Shown one piece after another: positions 1 through 8,382 of a stretch of DNA of 64,000 nt (position 1 is the stretch's first letter; every line of letters starts with the position of its first letter). The stretch is from Achromobacter spanius (GTDB lineage Bacteria > Pseudomonadota > Gammaproteobacteria > Burkholderiales > Burkholderiaceae_B), in contig NZ_CP121261.1 in assembly GCF_029637605.1 (NCBI RefSeq), positions 1,426,001 through 1,490,000 on the forward strand, read 5' to 3'. The notes beneath the pieces were generated by a model. It was not told the origin of the DNA, made no database searches, and worked only from the letters and a program-made list of their open reading frames with translations. The translations under genes and the position numbers were made by a program.

Positions 1-37
1 CATGGCAGCCGCCCATTTCCCCATCAGGAGCCCGTCC

Positions 38-997
38 ATGCCCCCGGCCGATCCAGGTCGCCCACAAGCCCCCGCGCCTGCCTCGCGCGGCCCGCTCGTC
101 GGTATCTTGCTGCTGGTGCTATCGATGTGGACGCTTTCCTGTCTGGACGCCAGTGGCAAATGGGTCATGAATGCGGGCGTGCCGCTACTGGTGCTGTCTT
201 GGTTCCGCTACGTGGTGCACCTGATCCTGGTGTTGGCGCTGGTATTGCCGGCCCGCGGGCTGCGGGTGCTGCGCAGCAACAAGCCGCGCGAACAACTGAT
301 ACGCGGCGGCTCCATGTTCCTGGCCACGCTGATGTTCTTCACGACGCTCAGCTACATTCCGCAGGCCGAAGCCACGGCCATCAACTTCCTGGCGCCCTTG
401 CTGGTGCTGTCGGTGGCGCCCTGGGTCCTGAAAGAGCCCGCCCGCATGTCCCGCTTTGTGGCGGCGGGCATTGCGTTTATCGGCGTCATCATCGTCATCC
501 GTCCTGGCGGCGGCTTGCATCCGGTTGGCACCATTTTCGGTTTGCTGACGGCCTGTTGCTTTGCCGCGCAGTTCATCGCCACGCGGCGGGTGGCGGGCGA
601 TGACCCGTTCACCTCGCTGATCTGGAGCGGCGCGGTGGGCACGGTCTGCCTGACGGTGACCCTGCCTTTCGTATTGCCGGCGGCGCTGCCGGTCTTGCAG
701 GGCCTATCCGGCTTCGATTGGTTCTTGCTGATCTCGACCGGCCTGACTGGCGGGGTCGGCCATCTGTTCCAGATCGCCGCGTACCGCCGGGCCCCGGCGT
801 CCACGCTGGCGCCCTTCATCTATTTGCAGATCATCAGCGCCACGTCCGTGGGCTGGCTGGTCTATGGCCATTTCCCGGACCCGCTGACCTGGCTGGGCAT
901 CGCCATCATCTGCGCCAGCGGCATCGGCATCGGCCTGATCGAATGGCGCCGCAGCCTGGCCATCAGCGCGGCGTCCACCAGGGCCGCTGTTCGCTAG
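38..997 (+). CDS. EamA/DMT-family inner-membrane transporter
   Basis: A 319-residue protein with about ten hydrophobic segments in two similar halves, the usual layout of drug/metabolite (EamA) exporters of this length. It probably moves a small metabolite across the inner membrane; the substrate cannot be read from sequence. An in-frame ATG at position 2 would add 12 residues, but the ATG at 38 has a good ribosome site (AGGAG, 7 nt spacing) and is preferred. It precedes fabV on the same strand with a gap of about 130 bp, so co-transcription is uncertain. Confidence 0.85.
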   Translation: MPPADPGRPQAPAPASRGPLVGILLLVLSMWTLSCLDASGKWVMNAGVPLLVLSWFRYVVHLILVLALVLPARGLRVLRSNKPREQLIRGGSMFLATLMFFTTLSYIPQAEATAINFLAPLLVLSVAPWVLKEPARMSRFVAAGIAFIGVIIVIRPGGGLHPVGTIFGLLTACCFAAQFIATRRVAGDDPFTSLIWSGAVGTVCLTVTLPFVLPAALPVLQGLSGFDWFLLISTGLTGGVGHLFQIAAYRRAPASTLAPFIYLQIISATSVGWLVYGHFPDPLTWLGIAIICASGIGIGLIEWRRSLAISAASTRAAVR

Positions 998-1127
998 ATC
1001 CACCGCTGAACCCAAGGGCGCGGGCCGTGTCCGGCGCGCGCCGGGCGGCTCCCGTACAATGCTCGTCGCTTTTTGCGCTTTCGCGCTTAGGCTCCCAGCA
1101 TCCGGCATTTCCCCGAGCGAGGTTTTC

Positions 1128-2318
1128 ATGGTCATCAAGCCCCGTGTGCGCGGCTTTATCTGCGTCACCACCCATCCCGTTGGCTGCGAAGCCAACGTTA
1201 ACAAGCAGATCGACTACGTTCGGGCGCAAGGCCCCATCGCCGGGGGGCCGAAGCGCGTATTGGTACTGGGCGCCTCAACCGGCTACGGCCTGGGTGCGCG
1301 CATCAGTGCGGCCTTCGGCTGTGGCGCGGAAACCTTGGGCGTGTTTTTCGAACGTCCCGCCGACGCCGCCAAGGCCGGCACGCCGGGCTGGTACAACACC
1401 GCCGCCTTCCACAAGGCGGCAGAAACCCAGGGCCTGACCGCCACCAGCATCAACGGCGACGCCTTCTCGGACGAGATCAAACAAAAGACCATTGCCGCCA
1501 TCAAGGCGGGCATGGGCCAGGTGGACCAGGTCGTCTACAGCCTGGCCGCCCCGCGCCGCACCCATCCCACGACGGGCCAGGTGTTCAATTCCACGCTCAA
1601 ACCGATCGGCAACGCGGTCAACCTGCGCGGCCTGGACACCGACCGCGAAGTGGTCAAGGAGTCCGTGCTGGAGCCAGCCACGCAAGCCGAGATCGACGCC
1701 ACCGTGGCCGTCATGGGCGGTGAAGACTGGCAGATGTGGATAGACGCGCTGCTGGATGCCGGCGTGCTGGCCGAAGGTGCCACGACGACGGCCTTCACCT
1801 ACCTGGGAGAAAAGATCACGCACGACATCTATTGGAACGGGTCGATCGGCGCGGCCAAGAAGGATCTGGACGAGAAGGTGCTGGACATCCGCGCCAAGCT
1901 GGCTGCCCGCGGTGGCGACGCCCGCGTGTCGGTGCTGAAGGCGGTGGTCACCCAGGCCAGCTCGGCCATTCCGATGATGCCGCTGTACCTGTCGCTGCTG
2001 TTCAAGATCATGAAGGCAGAAGGCACGCACGAAGGCTGCATCGAGCAGGTGTATGGCCTGTACAAGGAAAGCCTGTGCAGCGACACGCCCATCCTGGATG
2101 AGCAAGGCCGTCTGCGCGCCGACTACAAGGAGCTGGATCCGAAGGTGCAGGCACAGGTGCAGGCGCTATGGACCCAGGTCACCAGCGACAACATCTATCA
2201 ACTGACCGACTTCGCGGGCTACAAGCAGGAGTTCCTGCGCTTGTTCGGATTCGAAATTGATTCGGTGGATTACGACGCCGATGTGGATCCGGCCGTGGAA
2301 ATTCGCGGCCTCGTTTGA
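1128..2318 (+). CDS. fabV: Enoyl-ACP/trans-2-enoyl-CoA reductase FabV
   Basis: A 396-residue short-chain-dehydrogenase-type enoyl reductase. It catalyses the last, NADH-dependent step of each fatty-acid elongation cycle in the cytoplasm. Seen: N-terminus [17 protein letters not shown] typical of FabV, a nucleotide-binding [11 protein letters not shown] at residues 48-58, and the FabV active-site pair Tyr235-X8-Lys244 in [10 protein letters not shown]. Length matches the family (about 400). The start at 1128 is chosen because homologues begin with this motif; the frame is open further upstream. FabV enzymes are known to be poorly inhibited by triclosan, so intrinsic tolerance is a reasonable inference. 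Confidence 0.96.
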   Translation: MVIKPRVRGFICVTTHPVGCEANVNKQIDYVRAQGPIAGGPKRVLVLGASTGYGLGARISAAFGCGAETLGVFFERPADAAKAGTPGWYNTAAFHKAAETQGLTATSINGDAFSDEIKQKTIAAIKAGMGQVDQVVYSLAAPRRTHPTTGQVFNSTLKPIGNAVNLRGLDTDREVVKESVLEPATQAEIDATVAVMGGEDWQMWIDALLDAGVLAEGATTTAFTYLGEKITHDIYWNGSIGAAKKDLDEKVLDIRAKLAARGGDARVSVLKAVVTQASSAIPMMPLYLSLLFKIMKAEGTHEGCIEQVYGLYKESLCSDTPILDEQGRLRADYKELDPKVQAQVQALWTQVTSDNIYQLTDFAGYKQEFLRLFGFEIDSVDYDADVDPAVEIRGLV

Positions 2319-2376
2319 TCGCAGCTTGATCGCATCGTGCTGCCTGCGCACCGGGCTTGCCCGGCCGCGCAGCGCG

Positions 2377-2682
2377 TCACAGATAATCCAGCGTCACCAA
2401 ACGATGCGGCACGGCCACGCCGCCAGGCCCGCCGGGCAATGGCCGCAGCGCCTTCGTACTGACCTTGACGACACTGTCATTAGCCGCCGGCTGCCTGCCG
2501 GGGGTGGGCATGCAACTGACCCGGTGCATGCCCTGCCCGGCTGCGGGCACGCGGCTGGCCTGACATCGGGTGGGTTCCACAATCGAGCCGGAAAACCGGA
2601 TGACGCCGCCGGCGGCACTGACCGTCATTGGGGTCAGCAAGGCAGCTATAGACAGGACAAGCGCTGAACGACGAATAGTCAT
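2377..2682 (-). CDS. Short exported pilin-like protein
   Basis: A 101-residue protein with a signal peptide (about residues 1-23). The mature N-terminus GVIRFSGSIVEPTRC resembles the first strand of chaperone-usher (type 1) fimbrial subunits, where a glycine-rich start is followed by a cysteine; a second cysteine lies near residue 57, and the C-terminus ends VTLDYL. It is much shorter than a true pilin (150-190 residues), and no chaperone or usher gene is nearby. The ATG at 2682 starts the signal peptide. It could be a decayed fimbrial gene or a small periplasmic protein that only shares the motif. Confidence 0.6.
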   Translation of the reverse strand: MTIRRSALVLSIAALLTPMTVSAAGGVIRFSGSIVEPTRCQASRVPAAGQGMHRVSCMPTPGRQPAANDSVVKVSTKALRPLPGGPGGVAVPHRLVTLDYL

Positions 2683-3009
2683 GGCGGCTCCAGAGCGGGG
2701 CAAGGTCTGGCGAGCAGGCTTGCCCGCCAAACTGCATTACCGCGCCGTTAGTACCAACGCTTGAAGTCGCGCGCCGGTGTTCGACCCAGCAGCCATAAGC
2801 CGTTGATCTTGCCGCGGTAAATCCTATGCCTCGGTTGTCAACCAGACTACTCTGAAGCCCATATAGGATCAATCTGGAATAAGTCTAAAAACGCCGCTTT
2901 ATTCGCGTGTCTCGTCAACATCAATGCCAGCGCTGCAATCAAGTGCGCTATGCAATGACCGTCACGTATCGATTGGGCCTTTGGGCCTGACGGCCGGAGC
3001 CGCTGCGGA
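2683..3009. other. Intergenic region, no gene seen
   Basis: This stretch between the start of the pilin-like gene and the end of ybbA has lower GC than its surroundings near 2800-2920. I see no convincing coding frame, RNA gene or strong terminator. It should contain the promoter of the pilin-like gene. Confidence 0.5.
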
Positions 3010-3687
3010 TCAGTCGCCCTGCACCATCCGGCCCGCGGCCAGCACAAGCTGGCGGCCGCAACGGGCGGCCAACTGCGGGTCGTGGGTAACCAGTACCAGC
3101 GTGGTGCCGTGCTCGCGATGCAGGTCGAACATCAGGTCGATGACGGTGACGCCCGTGGCGGCGTCCAGGCTGCCGGTGGGCTCATCGGCGAACAGGAGGT
3201 CGGGCTGCACCACGAAGGCGCGCGCCAGCGACACGCGCTGCTGCTCACCGCCCGACAAGGTGCGGGGGTAATGATGTAGACGCGCCCCCAATCCCACGCG
3301 CTCCAGCATGGCCTGCGCGGCTTCGCGCGCGGATTGCCCGGCAAGTTCCAGCGGCAGCATCACGTTTTCCAGCGCCGTCAGGTTGGGCAGCAACTGGAAC
3401 GACTGGAACACGAAGCCCACGTGATTGGCGCGCAAGCGCGCGCGGCCGTCCTCGTCCAGGGCAAACAGGTCCTGTCCGGCCAGATGCACGCTGCCCACGC
3501 TGGGAACATCCAGCCCGGCCAATAGTCCCAACAGCGTGGACTTGCCCGAACCGGAACTTCCGGTGATGGCGACGGCGCTGCCCGCCTGCACCGTAAAATC
3601 AATTCCTTCCAGGATAGACAGCGTCCCGCCGGCATCGGCTACCCGCTTGCCCAGCCCTTTCACCTCGATCGAATTCTTGCTATCCAT
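3010..3687 (-). CDS. ybbA: ABC transporter ATP-binding protein, YbbA/LolD type
   Basis: A 225-residue ABC ATPase with Walker A GSSGSGKST (about residues 43-51), signature LSGGEQQR and Walker B followed by DEPTGSLD, features of the MacB/LolD/YbbA group that power lipoprotein- or lipid-related permeases. Its divergent neighbour is tesA, the same pairing as ybbA-tesA of E. coli. The partner permease (YbbP) is not adjacent here. The ATG at 3687 is preceded by AAGGG about 10 nt upstream and overlaps the divergent tesA start codon by two bases. Assignment to YbbA rests on context and group motifs. Confidence 0.88.
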   Translation of the reverse strand: MDSKNSIEVKGLGKRVADAGGTLSILEGIDFTVQAGSAVAITGSSGSGKSTLLGLLAGLDVPSVGSVHLAGQDLFALDEDGRARLRANHVGFVFQSFQLLPNLTALENVMLPLELAGQSAREAAQAMLERVGLGARLHHYPRTLSGGEQQRVSLARAFVVQPDLLFADEPTGSLDAATGVTVIDLMFDLHREHGTTLVLVTHDPQLAARCGRQLVLAAGRMVQGD

Positions 3688-4336
3688 GCGCCTATTTTCC
3701 CTTCTGCATCTAACGTCCGCCTTGGCGATTGCCGTCATGGCGCTTCCCGCCCACGCTCAGACCGCCCCGGCGGCCGAGGGTTCCGCATCGCGCACCGTGC
3801 TGGTGGTGGGCGACAGCCTGTCTGCCGAATACGGCATCAAGCGCGGCACGGGTTGGGTGCCCTTGCTGTCCGCTCGGGTTTCCAAACAATACCCCAAGTA
3901 CCAGGTCGTCAATGCCAGCATCAGCGGCGACACCACCAGCGGCGGCATGGCGCGCCTGCCAGCGCTGCTGCGCCAGCACGTGCCCGCGGTGGTGGTGCTG
4001 GAACTGGGTTCCAACGACGCCCTGCGCGGCTTGTCGCTATCGATGACCGAACAGAATCTACGCGCGATGACGCAGGCCGCCAAGCAGGCCGAAGCAAAAG
4101 TCGTGATTGTCGGGATGCAGATTCCGCCCAACTATGGCCGCGATTACACCCAACGCTTCGCCCAACTGTTTGCCACGGTCGCCAAAGACGAAAACGCCCG
4201 GCTCGTGCCCTTCCTGATGGAAGGTATTGCAACGAACCGGGCGATGTTCCAGGCTGACGGCATCCATCCTAACGAGGATGCCCAACCCCAGTTGCTGGAC
4301 AACGTATGGCCGACCCTGCGGCCATTGTTGAACTAG
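3686..4336 (+). CDS. tesA: Periplasmic SGNH esterase/lysophospholipase TesA
   Basis: A 216-residue GDSL/SGNH hydrolase, the multifunctional thioesterase I/protease I/lysophospholipase L1 family. Seen: signal peptide 1-24 ending PAHA-Q, block I GDSLS with Ser44, Gly83 in SGDTTSGG, block III GSND with Asn110, and Asp191/His194 in DGIHPN. All four catalytic blocks are intact, so it should be active in the periplasm on acyl esters. The ATG at 3686 starts a complete signal peptide but has no clear Shine-Dalgarno, and its promoter must lie inside ybbA. Confidence 0.93.
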   Translation: MRLFSLLHLTSALAIAVMALPAHAQTAPAAEGSASRTVLVVGDSLSAEYGIKRGTGWVPLLSARVSKQYPKYQVVNASISGDTTSGGMARLPALLRQHVPAVVVLELGSNDALRGLSLSMTEQNLRAMTQAAKQAEAKVVIVGMQIPPNYGRDYTQRFAQLFATVAKDENARLVPFLMEGIATNRAMFQADGIHPNEDAQPQLLDNVWPTLRPLLN

Positions 4337-4366
4337 GGCAGACCTAAGGGCGAACCTGCTGGCGGA

Positions 4367-6331
4367 TCAGCCCTCGGCCTGCGGCTGATCGCCGCGAATG
4401 ACCTCGGCGGCGCTGGGCAGTATTTGCACTTTGTACTGTTCACGCAGCATTTTCAGCATGGCTTCGATTTCGGCCTGACCCAGGCCACCCGCCAACTGCT
4501 GCGCCAGGCGCGCCCTGGCGGCCTCGTCCACATTGCCGGATTCAACCTTTTCAAGGCGAACCAGCGTGTAGTCGTTGCCCGACTGCACACCGGCATAGCC
4601 CGGCAGCGGCGTCGACGGCAGGCGCATCGCGGCATCCACCACCGGTTGCGGCAGGTCCTTGGGATCCTGGCGCGAGATGACCACGGCGGGCGCAAGACCT
4701 TCCGGCGCGGCGGACGGGTTGGCCTTGTCGGCAGCCAGGGCCGCTTCACCGGCCTTCTTGGCGGCGTCGGCGGAGCGCTCCTGGATCAAGCGGGAACGAA
4801 TGGATTCGCTGACTTTGTCCAGCGGCGGCACATGGGCCGGCTCCACATTGGCGACGCGCACGGCCAGCATGACGGCGGGCGACAGTTCGATGACGCCGGA
4901 GTTCTGCTTTTCGCGCAGCACGTCGGGCGAGAACAGAATCTGGCGCACGCGCGGGTTGTCCAGCAGTTCGGCGTCGGGGCTGTCAGCGGCGGATCCCGGG
5001 CCTGCCTTATCGGCGGGCAAGAGGCCTTCGCGGGTCACACCCGAGGCGGTGCGCAGCTTCAGGCCCACGGCATCCGCGGCGGGCTGCAGGCTGTCGCGCT
5101 GGTCATAGACCTGCTTGTTCAACTGGCTGGCCATTTCCGAGAAATGCACGGCGGCAAGCTGCTTGCGCACTTCGCCGGTGATCTGGTCCTTGACCTCGGC
5201 CAGCGGCTTGATGGCCGCGGGCTGAATCTCGGTGACCTTGATGATGTGCAGGCCGGACGGGCTTTCAATGACGCCGGAAACCTGGTCCTTGGTTTGGCTG
5301 AAGATGGCCTTGTCCAGCGGGCCGGGCAACATGCCCGGCGCCAGCCAGCCCAGATCGCCGCCCTTGGCGGCCGAGCCCAGGTCTTGCGAATTCTTGGTGG
5401 CCAATTCCGCGAACTTGGCCGGATCGGCAGCCGCCTGCTTGGCCAGGTCCTCGGCCTTGGCGCGCGCGGCCTTGCGGGCCTCTTCCGACGCGCCCGGGGG
5501 CAATTCAATCATGATGTGGCTGGCGCGGCGACGCTCGGGCTGACCAAAGCGGCTCTTGTTCTGCTCGTAGTAAGACGCCAGGTCTTCGTCCTTGACCTGG
5601 ATGCCCTGCGTGGCGGCGGCTTCGTCCAGCACCAGGTATTGCACCTGGACCTGTTCAGGAATCTGCAACTGCTGCTTGTTGGCGTCATACCAGGACTGGA
5701 TGTCGGCCGGCGACACCGTCACTTGCGAGCGATAGTCTTCGGCGGCGAAACGGCGCAGTTGCACGGTGCGCTGCTGCGTCAATGCCGTTTCCAACGAAGC
5801 GACGACTTCGGCAGGCGCGCCGGCGGACCCACCCACGGGGTCCAGCACGCGGCCAACGGCCAGGTCACGGCGCAGGCCGGCTTCAAACGACGTCGGCGAC
5901 ATGCCTTGCGCCACCAGCACCTGGCGATAGCGTTCGGGCGAGAAGCGTCCGTTGTCCTGGAACTGCGGAATGGCGGCGATGGTGTTGCGCAGCGTTTCGT
6001 CAGACACCGTGAAGCGGTTGTCGACGGCAACGTTGGCCAACAGCCGTTGGTTGATCAACTGGTTCAGCAGATCTTCGCGCAAGGCGGGCGTATCAACGAC
6101 GGCGGGGTCGAACTGGGCGCCCTGACGCTGCTGTATCTGCGACAGTTGGTTGCGATGCGCCTGGTCAAACTCGGCGCGCGAAATCGGCTGGCCGGCGACC
6201 GTCGCCAACTCAGGCTCTTGGCGCATGAAGCTGTCATAGCCTTGAATTCCGACGAGGAAGAAGGACGGCACAATCAGAAGCAGCAGGATGAGCTGCATCC
6301 AGCGCCGATGGCTGCGAATTAATTCGAACAT
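4367..6331 (-). CDS. ppiD: Peptidyl-prolyl isomerase PpiD, membrane-anchored periplasmic chaperone
   Basis: A 654-residue SurA/PpiD-family protein. The N-terminus MFELIRSHRRWMQLILLLLI gives a single membrane anchor (about residues 12-29). A SurA_N-like chaperone region follows, then a parvulin domain at about 265-365 (starting near RASHIMIEL and containing GGDLGWLAPGMLPGPLD) and a C-terminal chaperone region. PpiD works at the periplasmic side of the SecYEG translocon on outer-membrane protein folding. Homologues begin with MFE(L/F)IR, which fixes the ATG at 6331. The usual hupB neighbour is absent and an intrinsic terminator lies in its leader. Confidence 0.94.
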   Translation of the reverse strand: MFELIRSHRRWMQLILLLLIVPSFFLVGIQGYDSFMRQEPELATVAGQPISRAEFDQAHRNQLSQIQQRQGAQFDPAVVDTPALREDLLNQLINQRLLANVAVDNRFTVSDETLRNTIAAIPQFQDNGRFSPERYRQVLVAQGMSPTSFEAGLRRDLAVGRVLDPVGGSAGAPAEVVASLETALTQQRTVQLRRFAAEDYRSQVTVSPADIQSWYDANKQQLQIPEQVQVQYLVLDEAAATQGIQVKDEDLASYYEQNKSRFGQPERRRASHIMIELPPGASEEARKAARAKAEDLAKQAAADPAKFAELATKNSQDLGSAAKGGDLGWLAPGMLPGPLDKAIFSQTKDQVSGVIESPSGLHIIKVTEIQPAAIKPLAEVKDQITGEVRKQLAAVHFSEMASQLNKQVYDQRDSLQPAADAVGLKLRTASGVTREGLLPADKAGPGSAADSPDAELLDNPRVRQILFSPDVLREKQNSGVIELSPAVMLAVRVANVEPAHVPPLDKVSESIRSRLIQERSADAAKKAGEAALAADKANPSAAPEGLAPAVVISRQDPKDLPQPVVDAAMRLPSTPLPGYAGVQSGNDYTLVRLEKVESGNVDEAARARLAQQLAGGLGQAEIEAMLKMLREQYKVQILPSAAEVIRGDQPQAEG

Positions 6332-6385
6332 GGAATCCCTGTTGCCGCGCTCCGGGGGTGTCCACCCGAAGCCGCACGAAAACGC

Positions 6386-6412
6386 AAAAAAAAGGGCGAA
6401 CTTGATTCGCCC
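6386..6412 (-). terminator. Intrinsic terminator in the ppiD leader
   Basis: Read on the minus strand, GGGCGAA pairs with TTCGCCC around a 5-nt loop and is followed by eight T. It lies about 55 nt upstream of the ppiD start with no gene immediately upstream on that strand. Confidence 0.75.
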
Positions 6413-6591
6413 CATTCCCATACCGGTCAATACCGGATCAGCGGGCGGATTTTAGCATTTCTCACTCGCGTGGGGCCTTTAGATTCTCTTCAGGTTTTCC
6501 GGGCGGCCGGACCCGCGTGTGCCACAGCGGGCGCCTGCCAAGAAGGAGTATCCTTGCAACCCTGTCCCCAAGAACCCCAAGCAACACCAAA

Positions 6592-7341
6592 ATGACCGCA
6601 GAATTGCCCTCCTGGCCCTATTCCCGCTACATCGCGCACCGTGGCGGCGGCCGTCTGGCGCCGGAAAACACCCTGGCCGCCATGCGCGTGGGCGCCGCGC
6701 ACGGGTTCACGATGTTCGAATACGACGTGAAACTCAGCCGCGACAACGTGCTGGTGCTGATGCACGACGACAACGTCGACCGGACCTCCAACGGCACGGG
6801 CCCGGCGGCCGCCAAGTCTTATGCGGAACTGGCGCAACTGGACTTCGGCGCCTGGCACTCGGCCGCTTACGCCGGCGAGCCGTTGCCCACCCTGGCCGCC
6901 GTGGCCCGCTACACGGTTGCCAACCACATCGCCAGCAACGTCGAGATCAAGCCCTGCCCCGGCCGCGAAGCCGAAACCGGCGCCGCCGTGGCGCTGGCCT
7001 GCAAGCAGCTGTGGCAAGGCGCCAGCACGCCTCCGCTGCTGTCCTCGTTTGCCGAAGAATCGCTGCAAGCGGCGCTGGACGCCGCCCCCGAATTGCCGCG
7101 CGCCCTGCTGGTGGAAAAGGTGCCCGCCGACTGGCGCGAACGCCTTGCCAAATACCAATGCGTGGCGCTAAACATCAACCAACAAGACGCAACCCGCGAC
7201 CTGATCGACGCCGTGCATGCCGCCGGCTATCGGATCGCGGCCTGGACCGTCAATGACCCCGAACGTGCCCGCGTGCTGCTGGACTGGGGCATCGACGGAA
7301 TTTTCACCGACGAGCTGGCCGCGATCCGGCCCGCCGCCTGA
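6592..7341 (+). CDS. ugpQ: Glycerophosphodiester phosphodiesterase
   Basis: A 249-residue GDPD-family enzyme that hydrolyses deacylated phospholipids to glycerol-3-phosphate and an alcohol. Seen: the TIM-barrel catalytic set His16 in AHRGG, Glu43 and Asp45 in FEYDVKL and His58 in MHDD. No signal peptide, so a cytoplasmic UgpQ-type enzyme is likely. Later conserved strands include NVEIKPCP and the terminal DGIFTDE. The ATG at 6592 lacks a close Shine-Dalgarno; an AAGGAG lies about 45 nt upstream. rlmJ starts 13 bp after its stop, suggesting one transcript. Confidence 0.9.
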   Translation: MTAELPSWPYSRYIAHRGGGRLAPENTLAAMRVGAAHGFTMFEYDVKLSRDNVLVLMHDDNVDRTSNGTGPAAAKSYAELAQLDFGAWHSAAYAGEPLPTLAAVARYTVANHIASNVEIKPCPGREAETGAAVALACKQLWQGASTPPLLSSFAEESLQAALDAAPELPRALLVEKVPADWRERLAKYQCVALNINQQDATRDLIDAVHAAGYRIAAWTVNDPERARVLLDWGIDGIFTDELAAIRPAA

Positions 7342-7354
7342 GGCAGAACGCCCC

Positions 7355-8245
7355 GTGTTCAGTTACCGCCACGCCTTCCACGCCGGCAATCACGCCGACG
7401 TGCTCAAGCATGCCATCCTGGTCCACACCCTGGACTACTTCAACAAAAAAGACGCGCCCTACTGGGTCGTGGACACCCACGCCGGCGCCGGGCTCTACAA
7501 CCTGGAGAGCGACTGGGCCAACAAGACGTCCGAGTTCGAAGACGGCATTGGCCGCCTTTGGGACGCCAAAGACCTGCCCCCGCTACTGGCCGACTACGTC
7601 GCCCGCATCCGAGACTACAACACCAATGGCCGCCTGAAGCGCTATCCCGGTTCGCCGTGGCTGGCGCTGGACGTGATGCGCCCGTCCGACCGCCTGCGCC
7701 TGTTCGAAATGCACCCGACCGAGATCGACACCCTGGTCGTCAACCTGGAACACCAGGGCCGCACGGCGCAGCGCCAGACCACCATCTACGGCGACGACGG
7801 CTTCGAGGGCGTCAAGGCCCTGCTGCCGCCGCCCACGCGCCGAGGCATGGTGCTGATCGACCCGTCGTATGAAGACAAGCACGACTACCGCCGCACCCTG
7901 ATTACCGTCAAGGAATGCGTGAAGCGCTTTGCCACCGGCACCATCGCCATCTGGTACCCGCTGGTGCAACGCCGCGAAGCCAGCGAGATGGCGCGCCATT
8001 TTGAAAACCTGAAGGTCAAGAGCTGGCTGCACGCCACGCTGACTGTCAAAAAGTCCACCATCGACGGCTACGGCCTGCACGGCAGCGGCATGTTCCTGAT
8101 CAACCCGCCGTGGACCCTGCACGAAGGCTTGAAGCAGGCCATGCCCTACCTGGCTCGCGAACTGGGCCAGGACGAACGCGCCGGCTTCACCCTGCAATAT
8201 CGCGAAAACCCGTTCCCGGTGCCGAAGAAGCAGTCGGACGACTGA
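7355..8245 (+). CDS. rlmJ: 23S rRNA (adenine-2030-N6)-methyltransferase RlmJ
   Basis: A 296-residue protein beginning FSYRHAFHAGNHADVLKH, the family signature. It uses S-adenosylmethionine to methylate A2030 of 23S rRNA. The catalytic D-P-x-Y/F motif is seen as LIDPSYEDKHDY, and YGLHGSGMFLINPPW near the C-terminus is also typical. Homologues start at this motif, which here begins with GTG at 7355. It follows ugpQ closely and is followed by a strong terminator. Confidence 0.94.
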   Translation: MFSYRHAFHAGNHADVLKHAILVHTLDYFNKKDAPYWVVDTHAGAGLYNLESDWANKTSEFEDGIGRLWDAKDLPPLLADYVARIRDYNTNGRLKRYPGSPWLALDVMRPSDRLRLFEMHPTEIDTLVVNLEHQGRTAQRQTTIYGDDGFEGVKALLPPPTRRGMVLIDPSYEDKHDYRRTLITVKECVKRFATGTIAIWYPLVQRREASEMARHFENLKVKSWLHATLTVKKSTIDGYGLHGSGMFLINPPWTLHEGLKQAMPYLARELGQDERAGFTLQYRENPFPVPKKQSDD

Positions 8246-8263
8246 GGACGCCACGCATCAAAG

Positions 8264-8297
8264 AAAATGGCCCGATCCTGATGGATCGGGCCATTTT
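8264..8297 (+). terminator. Intrinsic terminator after rlmJ
   Basis: AAAATGGCCCGATCC and GGATCGGGCCATTTT form a perfect 15-bp stem with a TGAT loop. The symmetrical A/T ends let it work in both directions, though lpd on the minus strand ends some 85 bp further on. Confidence 0.9.
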
Positions 8298-8382
8298 GTA
8301 TCGGGGCGTCGCAACCGCCTAGGCAGTCGAAACTACCGAAGCCCCGCCTGGGTGCGGGGGGCCGGCGCCCCCCTTGCCCACG

